NCBI GenBank assembly: GCA_964486295.1
Contig: CAZAMF010000003.1
Location: 185,544 to 249,543, forward strand
Direction: 5' to 3'
Length of the DNA stretch: 64,000 bases
Source of the DNA: CALBZG01 sp964486295
GTDB taxonomy: Bacteria > Bacillota > Clostridia > Peptostreptococcales > Anaerovoracaceae
The notes under the pieces are model-generated. The model was not told where the DNA came from and did no database searches. It saw only the letters and a program-made list of their open reading frames with translations. This document shows positions 8,062 through 17,158 of this stretch, one piece after another (position 1 is the first letter of the stretch; every line of letters starts with the position of its first letter). The position numbers were made by a program, and so were the translations under genes.

Positions 8062-9723
8062 ATGAAATTAACAGGGGCGGAAATAGTAGCGGAAGTATTG
8101 ATGGATCAGGGCGTTGACACCGTTTTCGGATATCCGGGAGGGGCGGCGCTGTTTCTATATGATGCCCTCTACAAATACAGCGATCGAATCAGACATATCC
8201 TGACGGCTCATGAGCAGGGGGCTGCTCATGCCGCAGACGGCTATGCCAGAGCGACAGGCAAAACAGGCGTTGTCATGGCAACCAGCGGACCGGGAGCTAC
8301 CAATCTGGTCACCGGCATCGCGACGGCCTATATGGACAGCATTCCAATGGTGGCTATCACGGCTAATGTGCCGTCGACATTGACCGGCAGAGATGCGTTC
8401 CAGGAGATCTATATCACCGGCGTAACCATGCCGATCACCAAACACAATTATTTCGTAAATAAAATTGAAGACTTGGAAAGGTGCCTCAGGGAGGCGTTCA
8501 GAATCGCCTCAACAGGCAGACGCGGACCGGTGCTTGTAGATATAACCAAGGATGTTACGGCGGCGACTTATGAATATAAGAAGGGGCCACATCCGGTGTT
8601 CCCAGAACTTCCGAAAGCCTCCGACGAAGACATAAAAAAGATCGCGGAAATGATCAACGAAGCCGAGAAACCGGTTATGTATGTGGGCGGCGGCGCTGCC
8701 AGCTCCGGAGCCAGTGAAGCCACGGCAGAGTTCATGCAGAAGGCGCAGATCCCGGCCGTCTATACCATGATGGCAGCAGGAATAGTGGGCTATGAGGATG
8801 AAAAAAATCTCGGGCTGATCGGTATGCACGGCACAGTCGAGGCGAATAAAGCCATCGATAAGGCAGATCTCGTACTGGCGCTTGGAACCCGCTTCAGTGA
8901 CCGGGTGGCGCTCAACGCGGACAAATTTGCAAGGCATGCAAAGATCATCCAGGTCGATATCGATAAAAGCGAATTCAATAAAAATGTCATTGTCGATATA
9001 TCGGTAATAAGCGATGTGAAATATTTTCTGGAAAAGCTTATTCCGATGATCAAAAATGCCGATCACAGCGAATGGCTGGAACGAATCAAAAAGTGGAGAC
9101 TGAAAGCTAAAGACGGCAGACCGTCAAGCTCCATGATCCCGCCGAATGAGCTGATAGGAAAAATCTGCGATATGACCGATAAGGAAACGATCTATGTGAC
9201 CGATGTCGGCCAGCATCAGATTTGGGCTGCCCAATACCTGAAGCATAATAATACGAAGGCATTTATAACCAGCGGCGGCCTCGGCACGATGGGATTCGGC
9301 TATGGTGCGGCAATCGGCGCACAGATCGGGAATCCGGATAAACGGGTCGTGCATTTGACAGGCGACGGTTCGCTTCATATGAACCTGAGCGAAGCCTGCA
9401 CAGCTGTAAGTTATCAATTGCCTATTATTACCGTCATTTTTAACAACAGAGTTCTTGGAATGGTTTACCAGTGGCAAAACTCTTTCTATTCAGGAAGGAT
9501 TTCACAAACCACACCTGAGAGGAAGACTGACTTTGTAAAAGTTGCGGAAGGGTTCGGAGCGAAAGGCTTTAAAGCAGATACACTGGAAGAATTCATTGCT
9601 GTTTATGAACAGGCCTTGAAAGAAAAAGGACCGGTCTGGATCGATTGCGCCATAGACAGAGCCGCAAAAGTTCTGCCCATGATACCAAACGGTGGGACGG
9701 TAGCGGATATTATTTTAGACTGA
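8062..9723 (+). CDS. ilvB: Acetolactate synthase, large catalytic subunit
   Basis: Thiamine-diphosphate enzyme that condenses two pyruvates to acetolactate (or pyruvate with 2-oxobutyrate), the first common step to valine, leucine and isoleucine. The 553-aa protein has the N-terminal ThDP Pyr domain with catalytic Glu51 in AHEQGAAHAADGYAR, the central FAD domain, and the C-terminal PP domain whose ThDP motif starts at GDGSLHMN and closes at the NN pair of IFNNRVLG. Its start has an AAGGGGGCG site upstream. It is the first gene of ilvBNCD, and an adjacent ACT-domain subunit distinguishes it from catabolic AlsS. Length is ordinary. Confidence 0.96.
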   Translation: MKLTGAEIVAEVLMDQGVDTVFGYPGGAALFLYDALYKYSDRIRHILTAHEQGAAHAADGYARATGKTGVVMATSGPGATNLVTGIATAYMDSIPMVAITANVPSTLTGRDAFQEIYITGVTMPITKHNYFVNKIEDLERCLREAFRIASTGRRGPVLVDITKDVTAATYEYKKGPHPVFPELPKASDEDIKKIAEMINEAEKPVMYVGGGAASSGASEATAEFMQKAQIPAVYTMMAAGIVGYEDEKNLGLIGMHGTVEANKAIDKADLVLALGTRFSDRVALNADKFARHAKIIQVDIDKSEFNKNVIVDISVISDVKYFLEKLIPMIKNADHSEWLERIKKWRLKAKDGRPSSSMIPPNELIGKICDMTDKETIYVTDVGQHQIWAAQYLKHNNTKAFITSGGLGTMGFGYGAAIGAQIGNPDKRVVHLTGDGSLHMNLSEACTAVSYQLPIITVIFNNRVLGMVYQWQNSFYSGRISQTTPERKTDFVKVAEGFGAKGFKADTLEEFIAVYEQALKEKGPVWIDCAIDRAAKVLPMIPNGGTVADIILD

Positions 9724-9740
9724 TCCGGGAGGTGGATACA

Positions 9741-10283
9741 ATGAGAGAAAATGTATTGTCGAAACCCGTTGAAAAACGAGTCATCGTCGTACTTGTAGAT
9801 GACCAGCCCAATGTTCTGGCCAGGGTTTCCAGCCTGATAGGACGTAGAAATTACAACATCCACACACTGACGGCTACGGAAACGGATATACCCGGAATCA
9901 CTCGGATAACAGCTGTCGTCAGCGGAAATGAATATGAGATGCATCAGATCGTTTCTCAGTTGGAAAAGCTTGAGAATGTGAAAAAAGTTGATGTGGTCGA
10001 AAGAGGCAGCGGGCTGTACCGTGAACTACTGCTGGTCAAAGTGGCCGCAGACAAGGTGAATCGTGGCGATATCAGAGACGTCGCAGATATTTACAGAGCG
10101 AAAATCATCGACTTGTCTCCAAAGAGCATGATTCTGGAACTGACGGGCAGTTCAAACAAGATCGATGTGTTTCTGGATGTGCTGAGCTGTTATGAAATTT
10201 TAGAGGTCTGCCGTACCGGAACCACCGGTATAGAGAGGGACAAAATAAACGATTACGATATAAATATTAAAAAAGAGAGGTAA
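9741..10283 (+). CDS. ilvN: Acetolactate synthase, small regulatory subunit
   Basis: ACT-domain partner of IlvB that confers valine feedback control. The 180-aa protein starts with the ACT strand VIVVLVDDQPNVLARVSSL (about residues 14-32) and carries a second ACT-like C-terminal half (RELLLVKVAADKVNRGDI). ATG 9741 follows GGGAGGTGG with suitable spacing, so the longer upstream frame overlapping ilvB is not used. It lies 17 bp after ilvB and 6 bp before ilvC, consistent with a single transcript. Length fits the 160-180 aa family; the name ilvH would be equally acceptable. Confidence 0.94.
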   Translation: MRENVLSKPVEKRVIVVLVDDQPNVLARVSSLIGRRNYNIHTLTATETDIPGITRITAVVSGNEYEMHQIVSQLEKLENVKKVDVVERGSGLYRELLLVKVAADKVNRGDIRDVADIYRAKIIDLSPKSMILELTGSSNKIDVFLDVLSCYEILEVCRTGTTGIERDKINDYDINIKKER

Positions 10284-10289
10284 AAGGAA

Positions 10290-11285
10290 ATGATCAAAAA
10301 ATACTACGACACGGATTGCAATATGGGAATGCTTGACGGTAAAACCGTTGCAGTCATAGGCTTTGGAAGCCAGGGGCACGCCCATTCGCAGAACCTTAAG
10401 GACAGCGGTGCAAATGTAGTAGTAGGCTTGAGAAAAGATTCGAAAAGCTGGAAAGCAGCGGAAGAGTCGGGTCTTAAAGTCATGGAAGTGGAAGATGCAG
10501 CAAAAGCGGGAGACCTCGTCATGATGCTTGTTCCTGATGAAATTGCCGCTAAAGTGTATAACACACAGGTTGCGCCGAATATGAAGGAAGGCAATGTGCT
10601 CATGTTTGCTCATGGTTTCAATATTCATTTCCACCAGGTTAAACCTGCAGAATATCTGGACGTCATCATGGTAGCGCCGAAAGGCCCGGGGCATACTGTC
10701 AGAAGCCAGTATCTCGAAGGGAAGGGCGTACCAAGCCTGATCGCAATCTATCAGGATGTATCCGGCAGAGCAAAGGATTATGCACTGGCCTATGCATCCG
10801 GCATTGGAGCAGGACGCGCAGGAATTCTGGAAACCACTTTCAAAGAAGAGACGGAAACTGATCTTTTCGGCGAGCAGGCTGTTTTGTGCGGCGGAGTAAC
10901 AGAACTGATGAAAGCCGGTTTCGATACTTTGGTCGAAGCGGGATACGCACCTGAAATGGCGTATTTCGAGTGTATCCATGAAATGAAACTCATCGTGGAC
11001 CTGATCAACAGCGGCGGCTTTGACATGATGCGCTTTTCGGTATCCAATACAGCGGAATACGGAGATTATAGAACAGGCAAAAGACTGATCACCGAAGAGA
11101 CACGGAAAGAAATGAAACAGGTCCTGGCGGAAATCCAGGATGGAACTTTTGCGACAGAGTTTATACAGGAATTCAATGCCGGCGGACAGGCCAAGTTCCT
11201 GGCAACCAGAAGGAAGGAAGCTGCCCATCCCCTTTGCGAAGTAGGCAAGGAGCTGAGATCGATGATGAGCTGGCTCAAGAAATAA
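10290..11285 (+). CDS. ilvC: Ketol-acid reductoisomerase, class I
   Basis: Isomerises and reduces acetolactate or acetohydroxybutyrate to the dihydroxy acid, using NAD(P)H and Mg2+. The Rossmann motif GFGSQGHAHS is at residues 24-33; the knotted C-terminal domain carries the metal ligands in DLFGEQAVLCGG and ECIHEMKLIVDL. At 331 aa it belongs to the short class I form, not the long E. coli type. The start has an AGAGAGG site. It lies 6 bp after ilvN and 10 bp before ilvD. Cofactor preference cannot be fixed from sequence reading alone, although the loop LRKDSKSW has the basic/serine pattern usual for NADPH. Confidence 0.97.
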   Translation: MIKKYYDTDCNMGMLDGKTVAVIGFGSQGHAHSQNLKDSGANVVVGLRKDSKSWKAAEESGLKVMEVEDAAKAGDLVMMLVPDEIAAKVYNTQVAPNMKEGNVLMFAHGFNIHFHQVKPAEYLDVIMVAPKGPGHTVRSQYLEGKGVPSLIAIYQDVSGRAKDYALAYASGIGAGRAGILETTFKEETETDLFGEQAVLCGGVTELMKAGFDTLVEAGYAPEMAYFECIHEMKLIVDLINSGGFDMMRFSVSNTAEYGDYRTGKRLITEETRKEMKQVLAEIQDGTFATEFIQEFNAGGQAKFLATRRKEAAHPLCEVGKELRSMMSWLKK

Positions 11286-11295
11286 GGAGAAACCG

Positions 11296-12960
11296 ATGGA
11301 GTTGAGAAGTGCGCAGGTTACCCAGGGGATAGAGCGGGCTCCTATGAGAAGCTTGTTCTATGCAATGGGCTATACGAAAGAAGAACTGGACAGGCCTCTG
11401 GTAGGGGTCATTTCGGCGCATAGCGAAATCGTTCCCGGCCATATGCATCTGGATAAAGTTGCCGATGCGGTGAAAGCCGGAGTCAGAATGGCCGGCGGAA
11501 CGCCGATCCTGATGCCTTCAATTGGAGTTTGCGATGGTATTGCTATGGGGCATCCGGGTATGAAATACAGCCTGGCTAGCAGAGAACTGATCGCAGACAG
11601 TGTGGAGACAATGGCGATGGCCCATTGCCTTGACGGGCTGGTGCTGATCCCGAGCTGCGATAAAATCGTTCCGGGTATGGTGATGGCGGCAGTCAGACTG
11701 AACATTCCGGCAGTGGTATGCTCGGGAGGTCCGATGATGGCAGGCCTGGTTGACGGAGAAGAAGTCAGCTTATCGAAAATATTCGAGGCGGTAGGCGCCC
11801 GGAAGGCCAATATGATCGATGATGAGAAACTGCAGGAATTTGAGCAGGGCGTTTGCCCGGGCTGCGGCTCCTGCGCAGGGATGTACACTGCTAACAGTAT
11901 GAACTGCCTCTGCGAAGCCATGGGTATCGCGCTCCCGGGTAACGGAACGATACCGGCGGTGCATAACGGCAGAATCAGGCTGGCCAAACAAGCGGGTGCG
12001 GCGATTATGAATCTGATTGAAAAGGACATAAAAGCCAGGGATATCATCAATGAGAAATCCATCAGGAACGGACTGGCTTGCGATATGGCGCTGGGATGTT
12101 CAACAAACAGCGTTCTGCATCTTCTGGCCATAGCCAACGAAGCGGGTGTGCCTTTGAATCTCGAGCTTTTCAACGAGATGAGTGGAAAGGTTCCGAATTT
12201 ATGCCATCTTGCTCCTGCCGGTCCGGCGCATATGCAGGATCTGAACAATGCAGGAGGCGTACAGGCTGTTCTGTCTGAACTGAATAAGAAGAACTTTATC
12301 GATCTGACCGCCATGACCGCAAATGGCCTGACGGTAGGAGAAAATATAAAAACTGCTGCGGTGAAAAACTACAATATAATCCGTCCGATCGAAAACCCGT
12401 ATAGTGAAACCGGCGGGATCGCGATATTGTGGGGGAACATAGCAGAAGACGGAGCCGTTGTTAAAAGAAGCGCGGTAGCGCCGGAAATGCTGGTGCATTC
12501 GGGACCTGCCCGTGTTTTTGACAGCGAAGACGACGCCATAAACGCCATTTATGGGGGACTGATCCGAAATGGTGATGTGGTCGTGATCCGTTATGAAGGC
12601 CCTAAGGGCGGACCGGGCATGCGGGAAATGCTGAATCCCACCAGCGCTCTCGCAGGCATGGGGCTGGATAAAACAGTGGCACTGATCACGGACGGCCGTT
12701 TCAGCGGCGCGAGCCGTGGTGCTTCCATCGGCCACGTCAGTCCGGAAGCTGCCAGCGGCGGTGCAATAGCGCTTCTGAAGGAAGGCGATATCATCGATAT
12801 CGACATACCAGGTTCAAAACTCAACGCAAGAGTCTCCGACGAGGAGCTGGCTGAGCGACGCAAATCATTGGTTCAGCCTGAACCGAGAGTTAAGACCGGG
12901 TGGCTGGTCAGATATGCAAGAATGGTATCCAGCGCAAATACCGGCGCCGTATTGAAATAA
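11296..12960 (+). CDS. ilvD: Dihydroxy-acid dehydratase
   Basis: Iron-sulfur dehydratase that turns 2,3-dihydroxy-3-methylbutanoate or -pentanoate into the 2-keto acid in valine/isoleucine synthesis. The 554-aa protein has Cys121 in IPSCDK and Cys187/190/193 in CPGCGSCAGMYTAN. Near residue 47 it reads VPGHMHL, as in the oxygen-sensitive [4Fe-4S] E. coli enzyme, rather than the PCNxHL cysteine of [2Fe-2S] forms. That suits an anaerobe. It ends the ilvBNCD operon and is closed by a strong terminator. The leucine-specific genes leuABCD are not in the window. Confidence 0.96.
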   Translation: MELRSAQVTQGIERAPMRSLFYAMGYTKEELDRPLVGVISAHSEIVPGHMHLDKVADAVKAGVRMAGGTPILMPSIGVCDGIAMGHPGMKYSLASRELIADSVETMAMAHCLDGLVLIPSCDKIVPGMVMAAVRLNIPAVVCSGGPMMAGLVDGEEVSLSKIFEAVGARKANMIDDEKLQEFEQGVCPGCGSCAGMYTANSMNCLCEAMGIALPGNGTIPAVHNGRIRLAKQAGAAIMNLIEKDIKARDIINEKSIRNGLACDMALGCSTNSVLHLLAIANEAGVPLNLELFNEMSGKVPNLCHLAPAGPAHMQDLNNAGGVQAVLSELNKKNFIDLTAMTANGLTVGENIKTAAVKNYNIIRPIENPYSETGGIAILWGNIAEDGAVVKRSAVAPEMLVHSGPARVFDSEDDAINAIYGGLIRNGDVVVIRYEGPKGGPGMREMLNPTSALAGMGLDKTVALITDGRFSGASRGASIGHVSPEAASGGAIALLKEGDIIDIDIPGSKLNARVSDEELAERRKSLVQPEPRVKTGWLVRYARMVSSANTGAVLK

Positions 12961-12970
12961 TCAGAAGAAA

Positions 12971-13009
12971 ACCGGATCACTGAGCTTTTATCAGGATCCG
13001 GTCTTTTTT
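12971..13009 (+). terminator. Intrinsic terminator of ilv operon
   Basis: Perfect 8-bp stem ACCGGATC/GATCCGGT (12971-12978, 12995-13002) followed by CTTTTTTA. A-run on the left arm could let it also act on the convergent gene. Confidence 0.9.
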
Positions 13010-14198
13010 ACATTTTGCCTTTTTCAAGTTGGACAAATTGCTTGGCAGCACGGGGGCTTCTCCCGCCATTTCTGATGGCATACGCTTCTGCCCGGGTTTC
13101 CAGCAGATCATCCGATAGATGCAGATCATATTCCTCCGCCAGATCCCTGACAATTTTCAGGTAAGTTTCCCGGTCCGGACGCTGGAAAGTGATATTGAGA
13201 CCGAACCTTGCCGCAAGTCCCATGGTTTCCTGTATGGTATCGCTCAAGTGCAGATCGTCTCCGATCCTGTCGGCTGAAGACTCTTTTACCAGATGTCTTC
13301 GATTGCTGGTGGCATAGATGACCACGTTGTCTCCGAAGACAGAAACACTCCCTTCCAGAATCGCTTTCAGTGCGGAAAAATTGTCGTCATTGCTCATAAA
13401 AGTCAAATCATCAATGAATATAATGAATTTCAGCGGATTCTCCGATAATTCTTCAATGATGTCCGGCAGCTTGTACAACTGCTGCTTTTTCACTTCGATC
13501 AGTCTTAAACCCCGGTCCCTGTATTCATTGGCAATCGCTTTGACAGTGGCGCTTTTGCCGGTCCCCGCATCTCCATATAGAAGTACATTGCAGGCAGGCC
13601 GCCCTTCCAACAGGTTGAGCGTGTTATGGATCACCAGATTACGCTCTCTTTCATAATTGCTAAGAGTGGAGATCCTCTGTTTGTCCGGATGCTTGACCGG
13701 TGTGATCACACCGTCTGCAATAGTGAACACATGGTATTTTGAATAAATACCAAAGCCCTGCACTTCCAGCTTATCGATTCGTTCGGTATACCCGGTAATA
13801 AAATCATGGGAAGTGGTCCGGTATTCGGGCAGGAAACCGCTATAGTCGGATACTTCCGATATGGCTTCCTTCAGGTCTGCCGAGGTAATCGACGACAGCA
13901 GCTGCAAAAGACGCAGTTCCTCTTTCAGGCATTTTTCGATATCTGGATTTTTACGGCAGGCCGATTTTCTGATATAGAAGTTTTCGTCTTCAAGTGCAGA
14001 CCGATAAATCAGATTGCCTAAATCTCCACCCTCCGGATAAAGCGCGGCTACAAATTCGCCATAAACGGGGATCGGATCTCCCCTGTTTTCCAGAACTGCA
14101 AAAAGCTCACGGAGCTTTTGCATGTAAGGCTGGGATAGCAGACTGCGAAATACCGCCAACCCTCCGAGACCTGTATTGATTTGCTCTATACTTAACAT
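13008..14198 (-). CDS. DUF815-type AAA+ ATPase
   Basis: A 396-aa P-loop ATPase of the DUF815 family (relatives are annotated only as predicted ATPases). Residues 1-140 form a helical N-terminal region; Walker A is GDAGTGKS at about 209-216 and Walker B is FIIFIDDL near 255; the sensor region includes YATSNRRHL. The C-terminus has the conserved NGGRSPRAAKQFV. An upstream extension of 42 codons is open, but the ATG at 14198 with an AAAGGGG site is the likely start. Cellular role is unknown in the family. It converges with the ilv operon and diverges from the two-component system. Confidence 0.85.
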   Translation of the reverse strand: MLSIEQINTGLGGLAVFRSLLSQPYMQKLRELFAVLENRGDPIPVYGEFVAALYPEGGDLGNLIYRSALEDENFYIRKSACRKNPDIEKCLKEELRLLQLLSSITSADLKEAISEVSDYSGFLPEYRTTSHDFITGYTERIDKLEVQGFGIYSKYHVFTIADGVITPVKHPDKQRISTLSNYERERNLVIHNTLNLLEGRPACNVLLYGDAGTGKSATVKAIANEYRDRGLRLIEVKKQQLYKLPDIIEELSENPLKFIIFIDDLTFMSNDDNFSALKAILEGSVSVFGDNVVIYATSNRRHLVKESSADRIGDDLHLSDTIQETMGLAARFGLNITFQRPDRETYLKIVRDLAEEYDLHLSDDLLETRAEAYAIRNGGRSPRAAKQFVQLEKGKM

Positions 14199-14305
14199 GT
14201 TTCTTACCCCTTTATTCCTGTTTTGAACTGATTCTATCACAATGAGGATCATTAGAAAAGAACAGACGGGCATCCTTTCCACGGCTACTAAATATTCTGC
14301 GTTTA

Positions 14306-14314
14306 TGTTACAAT
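14306..14314 (+). promoter_or_regulatory. Possible extended -10 promoter of two-component system
   Basis: TGTTACAAT (extended -10 TGn plus TACAAT at 14309-14314) about 60 bp before the response regulator; no good -35 is visible. Confidence 0.4.
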
Positions 14315-14376
14315 ATATACGCAACTTTCACGTAATATACACACAGATTGGCTAAATTGTACTTGAGGTGATGAAA

Positions 14377-15048
14377 TTGGCAAAGATTTTAGTAGTGGAC
14401 GACGAAGCAAAAATACGTGAGGTCATCAAGGAATACGGCGAATTCAACGGGCATGAGGTTGACGAGGCTTCTGACGGAATGACGGCTGTGGGATTGGTGA
14501 AACTGAACGATTATGATCTGGTGATCATGGATATTATGATGCCGAAGCTGGATGGCTTCAGTGCATGTAAAGAAATTAGAAAGGTGAAAGACGTGCCGGT
14601 GATCATGCTGTCCGCAAGAGGAGAGGAATACGATAAACTCTTTGGATTTGAGCTGGGCATAGATGATTATGTGGTCAAACCTTTCAGCCCTAAAGAGTTG
14701 ATGGCCAGGGTCAGCGCCGTGCTTGCAAGGAAACAGGCTGCTGTGACGCCGGGGCCGCAAGTTCTGGAATTCGGTGGTCTTGTAATCAACATTCCTGCAA
14801 GATCTGTTATGGTGAACGGTAAAAAAGTGGATCTGACCCCGAAGGAGTACGATTTATTGTTTTATCTAGTGGAAAACAGAAATATTGCGCTGTCCAGGGA
14901 CAAGCTGCTGTCCGATATCTGGGGATATGATTTTTTCGGCGATGACAGAACCATCGACACGCATATAAAGAACCTGAGAAACAATCTGGGTGAGTACAGG
15001 GATTATATTGTGACATTGAGAGGGGTAGGCTACAAATTTGAGGCTTAA
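14377..15048 (+). CDS. OmpR/PhoB-family response regulator
   Basis: DNA-binding response regulator, 223 aa from the TTG at 14377. The receiver domain has the acidic pair in VVDDEAK, the phosphoacceptor Asp in DLVIMDIMMPKLDG, Thr/Ser switch region LSARG and Lys in VVKPFSPKEL. The C-terminal winged helix is about residues 125-222 (LTPKEYDLLFYL, DDRTIDTHIKNLR). The start is debatable: GTG 14368 and ATG 14371 overlap the ribosome site GAGGTGA itself, whereas TTG 14377 is correctly spaced and gives the usual N-terminus MAKILVVDDE. It overlaps the kinase gene by 11 bp. The target genes are unknown. Confidence 0.93.
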   Translation: MAKILVVDDEAKIREVIKEYGEFNGHEVDEASDGMTAVGLVKLNDYDLVIMDIMMPKLDGFSACKEIRKVKDVPVIMLSARGEEYDKLFGFELGIDDYVVKPFSPKELMARVSAVLARKQAAVTPGPQVLEFGGLVINIPARSVMVNGKKVDLTPKEYDLLFYLVENRNIALSRDKLLSDIWGYDFFGDDRTIDTHIKNLRNNLGEYRDYIVTLRGVGYKFEA

Positions 15049-16468
15049 AATAACGAACAAACTGGGCTTTGATTCTAAAAGTATCAGATTTAAACTCTGG
15101 CTCTATTTTGCGCTGTTCGCAACCTTTCTGATGGTGATCCTCTGGACGCTTCAGATATTCTTCCTGAACAACTACTATCAGGAAATGAAAATAGAAGAAA
15201 CAAATCGGATCGCAAACATCATCACATCTCAATATAATGATGAAGGAGTCGTTGATATTATCAGGAACCTGTCATACAGCAATGACATGTATATCCATCT
15301 GGAAACAACAGACGGCACGATTATCTTTTCTCCCGCATCAGAAGGAGGGCGGCGCCCCAGTTACGGCTATATCAATGAAATGGGCGCCATGAAGGAACAT
15401 CTGATAGCCAGTGGGAAAATATCTATCAGCACAATGATCCCGGAAGGCCGGACAGATATGAACACACTGGCGTATGCCGGATTTATTAGAGCGAAGGACG
15501 GAAGCACCGCGATCCTGTACATATTTTCTCCGCTTTATCCGGTGGATTCAACGATCACTATATTGAAGCAGCAGCTGATTTATATCACCATCATCGCATT
15601 GGCGGCCGCTTTTGCGTTGTCGGCATACTTATCCACTATGATATCGAAGCCGATAAAGAAAATAACCAATCAGGCGGCAAAGCTGGCAAAAGGGGATTAT
15701 GGAGTAACTTTTGACGGCGGCATTTATACTGAAATTACAAACCTGGCAGATACGCTTACCCAGGCTTCCGTAGATCTCGGGAAAAGTGATCAGCTCCAGA
15801 AGGACCTGATTGCCAACGTCTCTCATGACATCCGAACCCCGCTAACGATGGTTAAGTCCTATGCTGAAATGATTCGGGATATTTCCGGAAACAATGCCGC
15901 AAAACGCAACCAGCACCTTCAGGTGATCATTGATGAAGCGGACCGGCTTAACCTACTGGTCGGAGATATGCTGACATTATCCAAAATGCAATCCGGGGTG
16001 GATGCCATCAGCAAAACCGAGTTCAACATGGCGGAAGTGATCGACAGTGTAGTGCAGCCTTATGCAGACATCATGAAGACGGAGGGTTATAAAATAATAA
16101 CCGATTGCGACGACAGCCTTTGGGTAAACGCCGATCTTCCGCGAATAAAACAGGTGGTATCAAACCTGCTCAGCAACGCCATAAAATATTGCGGAGAAGA
16201 TAAAACCGTGCTCATCAACCTGAAAGATGTTAACGGCAGGGTGCGCTGCGAAGTGATCGATCACGGAATGGGTGTCGGACAGGATGAAATCGCACAGATC
16301 TGGGAAAGATACCAAAAGGGAAGTACAAACCATGTGCGGCAAACATCCGGGACGGGCCTGGGATTGTCAATTGTAAAAGAAATCCTGATCTTGCATCATG
16401 CCGAATTCGGTGTAAAGAGCACGCCGGGAAAAGGATCAAACTTCTGGTTTGAATTGAAACAGGCCTGA
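15038..16468 (+). CDS. Membrane sensor histidine kinase
   Basis: Cognate kinase of the preceding response regulator, 476 aa with a TTG start 11 bp inside that gene. Two membrane helices (about residues 20-42 and 180-200) flank an extracytoplasmic sensor domain of about 135 residues; a HAMP linker follows, then HisKA with the phosphoacceptor His in NVSHDIRTPLTMVKSY, the N box NLLSNAIKY and the G box GTGLGLSIVKEI. The sensor domain is not recognisable as a known ligand binder. The start codon TTG is supported by the coupling overlap and by the N-terminal basic segment leading directly into the first helix. Signal sensed is unknown. Confidence 0.94.
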   Translation: MRLKITNKLGFDSKSIRFKLWLYFALFATFLMVILWTLQIFFLNNYYQEMKIEETNRIANIITSQYNDEGVVDIIRNLSYSNDMYIHLETTDGTIIFSPASEGGRRPSYGYINEMGAMKEHLIASGKISISTMIPEGRTDMNTLAYAGFIRAKDGSTAILYIFSPLYPVDSTITILKQQLIYITIIALAAAFALSAYLSTMISKPIKKITNQAAKLAKGDYGVTFDGGIYTEITNLADTLTQASVDLGKSDQLQKDLIANVSHDIRTPLTMVKSYAEMIRDISGNNAAKRNQHLQVIIDEADRLNLLVGDMLTLSKMQSGVDAISKTEFNMAEVIDSVVQPYADIMKTEGYKIITDCDDSLWVNADLPRIKQVVSNLLSNAIKYCGEDKTVLINLKDVNGRVRCEVIDHGMGVGQDEIAQIWERYQKGSTNHVRQTSGTGLGLSIVKEILILHHAEFGVKSTPGKGSNFWFELKQA

Positions 16469-16551
16469 CGAACTTGGCCGATATGCAAGCTGGAAACCCG
16501 GAAAAAAGTATATACATAGGTAAGGAACTGCCCGTTTTCTCTCCGGTTTCC

Positions 16552-16581
16552 TTGACATCACACACGATAAAGAAGTATACT
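16552..16581 (+). promoter_or_regulatory. sigma-A promoter of carD
   Basis: Perfect TTGACA (16552-16557) and TATACT (16576-16581), 18-bp spacer, about 30 bp before the carD start. Confidence 0.75.
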
Positions 16582-16612
16582 GAAAGGTAGTAGTATCGTG
16601 GAGGAGAAGGCC

Positions 16613-17086
16613 ATGTTTAGCATAGGTGACAAAATCGTGTATCCGATGCATGGCGCCGGAATAATCGGAGAGATCGAGAAGCGAAAAATTCTTGGCGAAA
16701 TCAGAGAATACTATATATTGAACGTGCCTTGTGGGGACATGAAAATCATGATCCCTGTTGATTCCTGTGAAGAAATCGGCGTAAGACCCGTTGCCGCTTC
16801 GGCAACCATTAAAAATGTCCTCCGGATACTGAAAGACAATTCTTCCGATATGCCAAGCAATTGGAATCGTAGGTACCGTGAAAATATGGATAAACTGAAA
16901 ACCGGCGATGTGGAAGAAGTGGCGGAAGTTGTCAGGAATCTGACTCGATCGGATCGTGAAAAGAAATTATCCACCGGTGAAAAGAAGATGCTTGCCAATG
17001 CCAAACAAATTCTGATCAGCGAAATAGCGCTGGTTGAAAATATTGACCCTGCCAAGGCTACTAAGCTGATCAATGACTCAATATAA
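16613..17086 (+). CDS. carD: CarD-family transcriptional regulator
   Basis: CarD-like protein that binds the RNA polymerase beta subunit through an N-terminal Tudor-like domain and stabilises the open promoter complex. The domain is seen in FSIGDKIVYPMHGAGIIG (residues 2-19), the same fold as the Mfd RNAP-interacting domain; the C-terminal half (about 70-157) is helical and includes a conserved RRYRENMDKL. ATG 16613 follows GGAGGAGAAGG; an in-frame GTG 15 bases earlier lies within the ribosome site and is not favoured. It heads a likely operon with the PIN/TRAM and ispDF genes, the usual clostridial order. Confidence 0.93.
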   Translation: MFSIGDKIVYPMHGAGIIGEIEKRKILGEIREYYILNVPCGDMKIMIPVDSCEEIGVRPVAASATIKNVLRILKDNSSDMPSNWNRRYRENMDKLKTGDVEEVAEVVRNLTRSDREKKLSTGEKKMLANAKQILISEIALVENIDPAKATKLINDSI

Positions 17087-17158
17087 ATGATCCGCCTGGC
17101 AATAGGGAGGATGGCGGACCTGAAAATATCAGGGGAAGGAGGAATCAAACAGAGATAA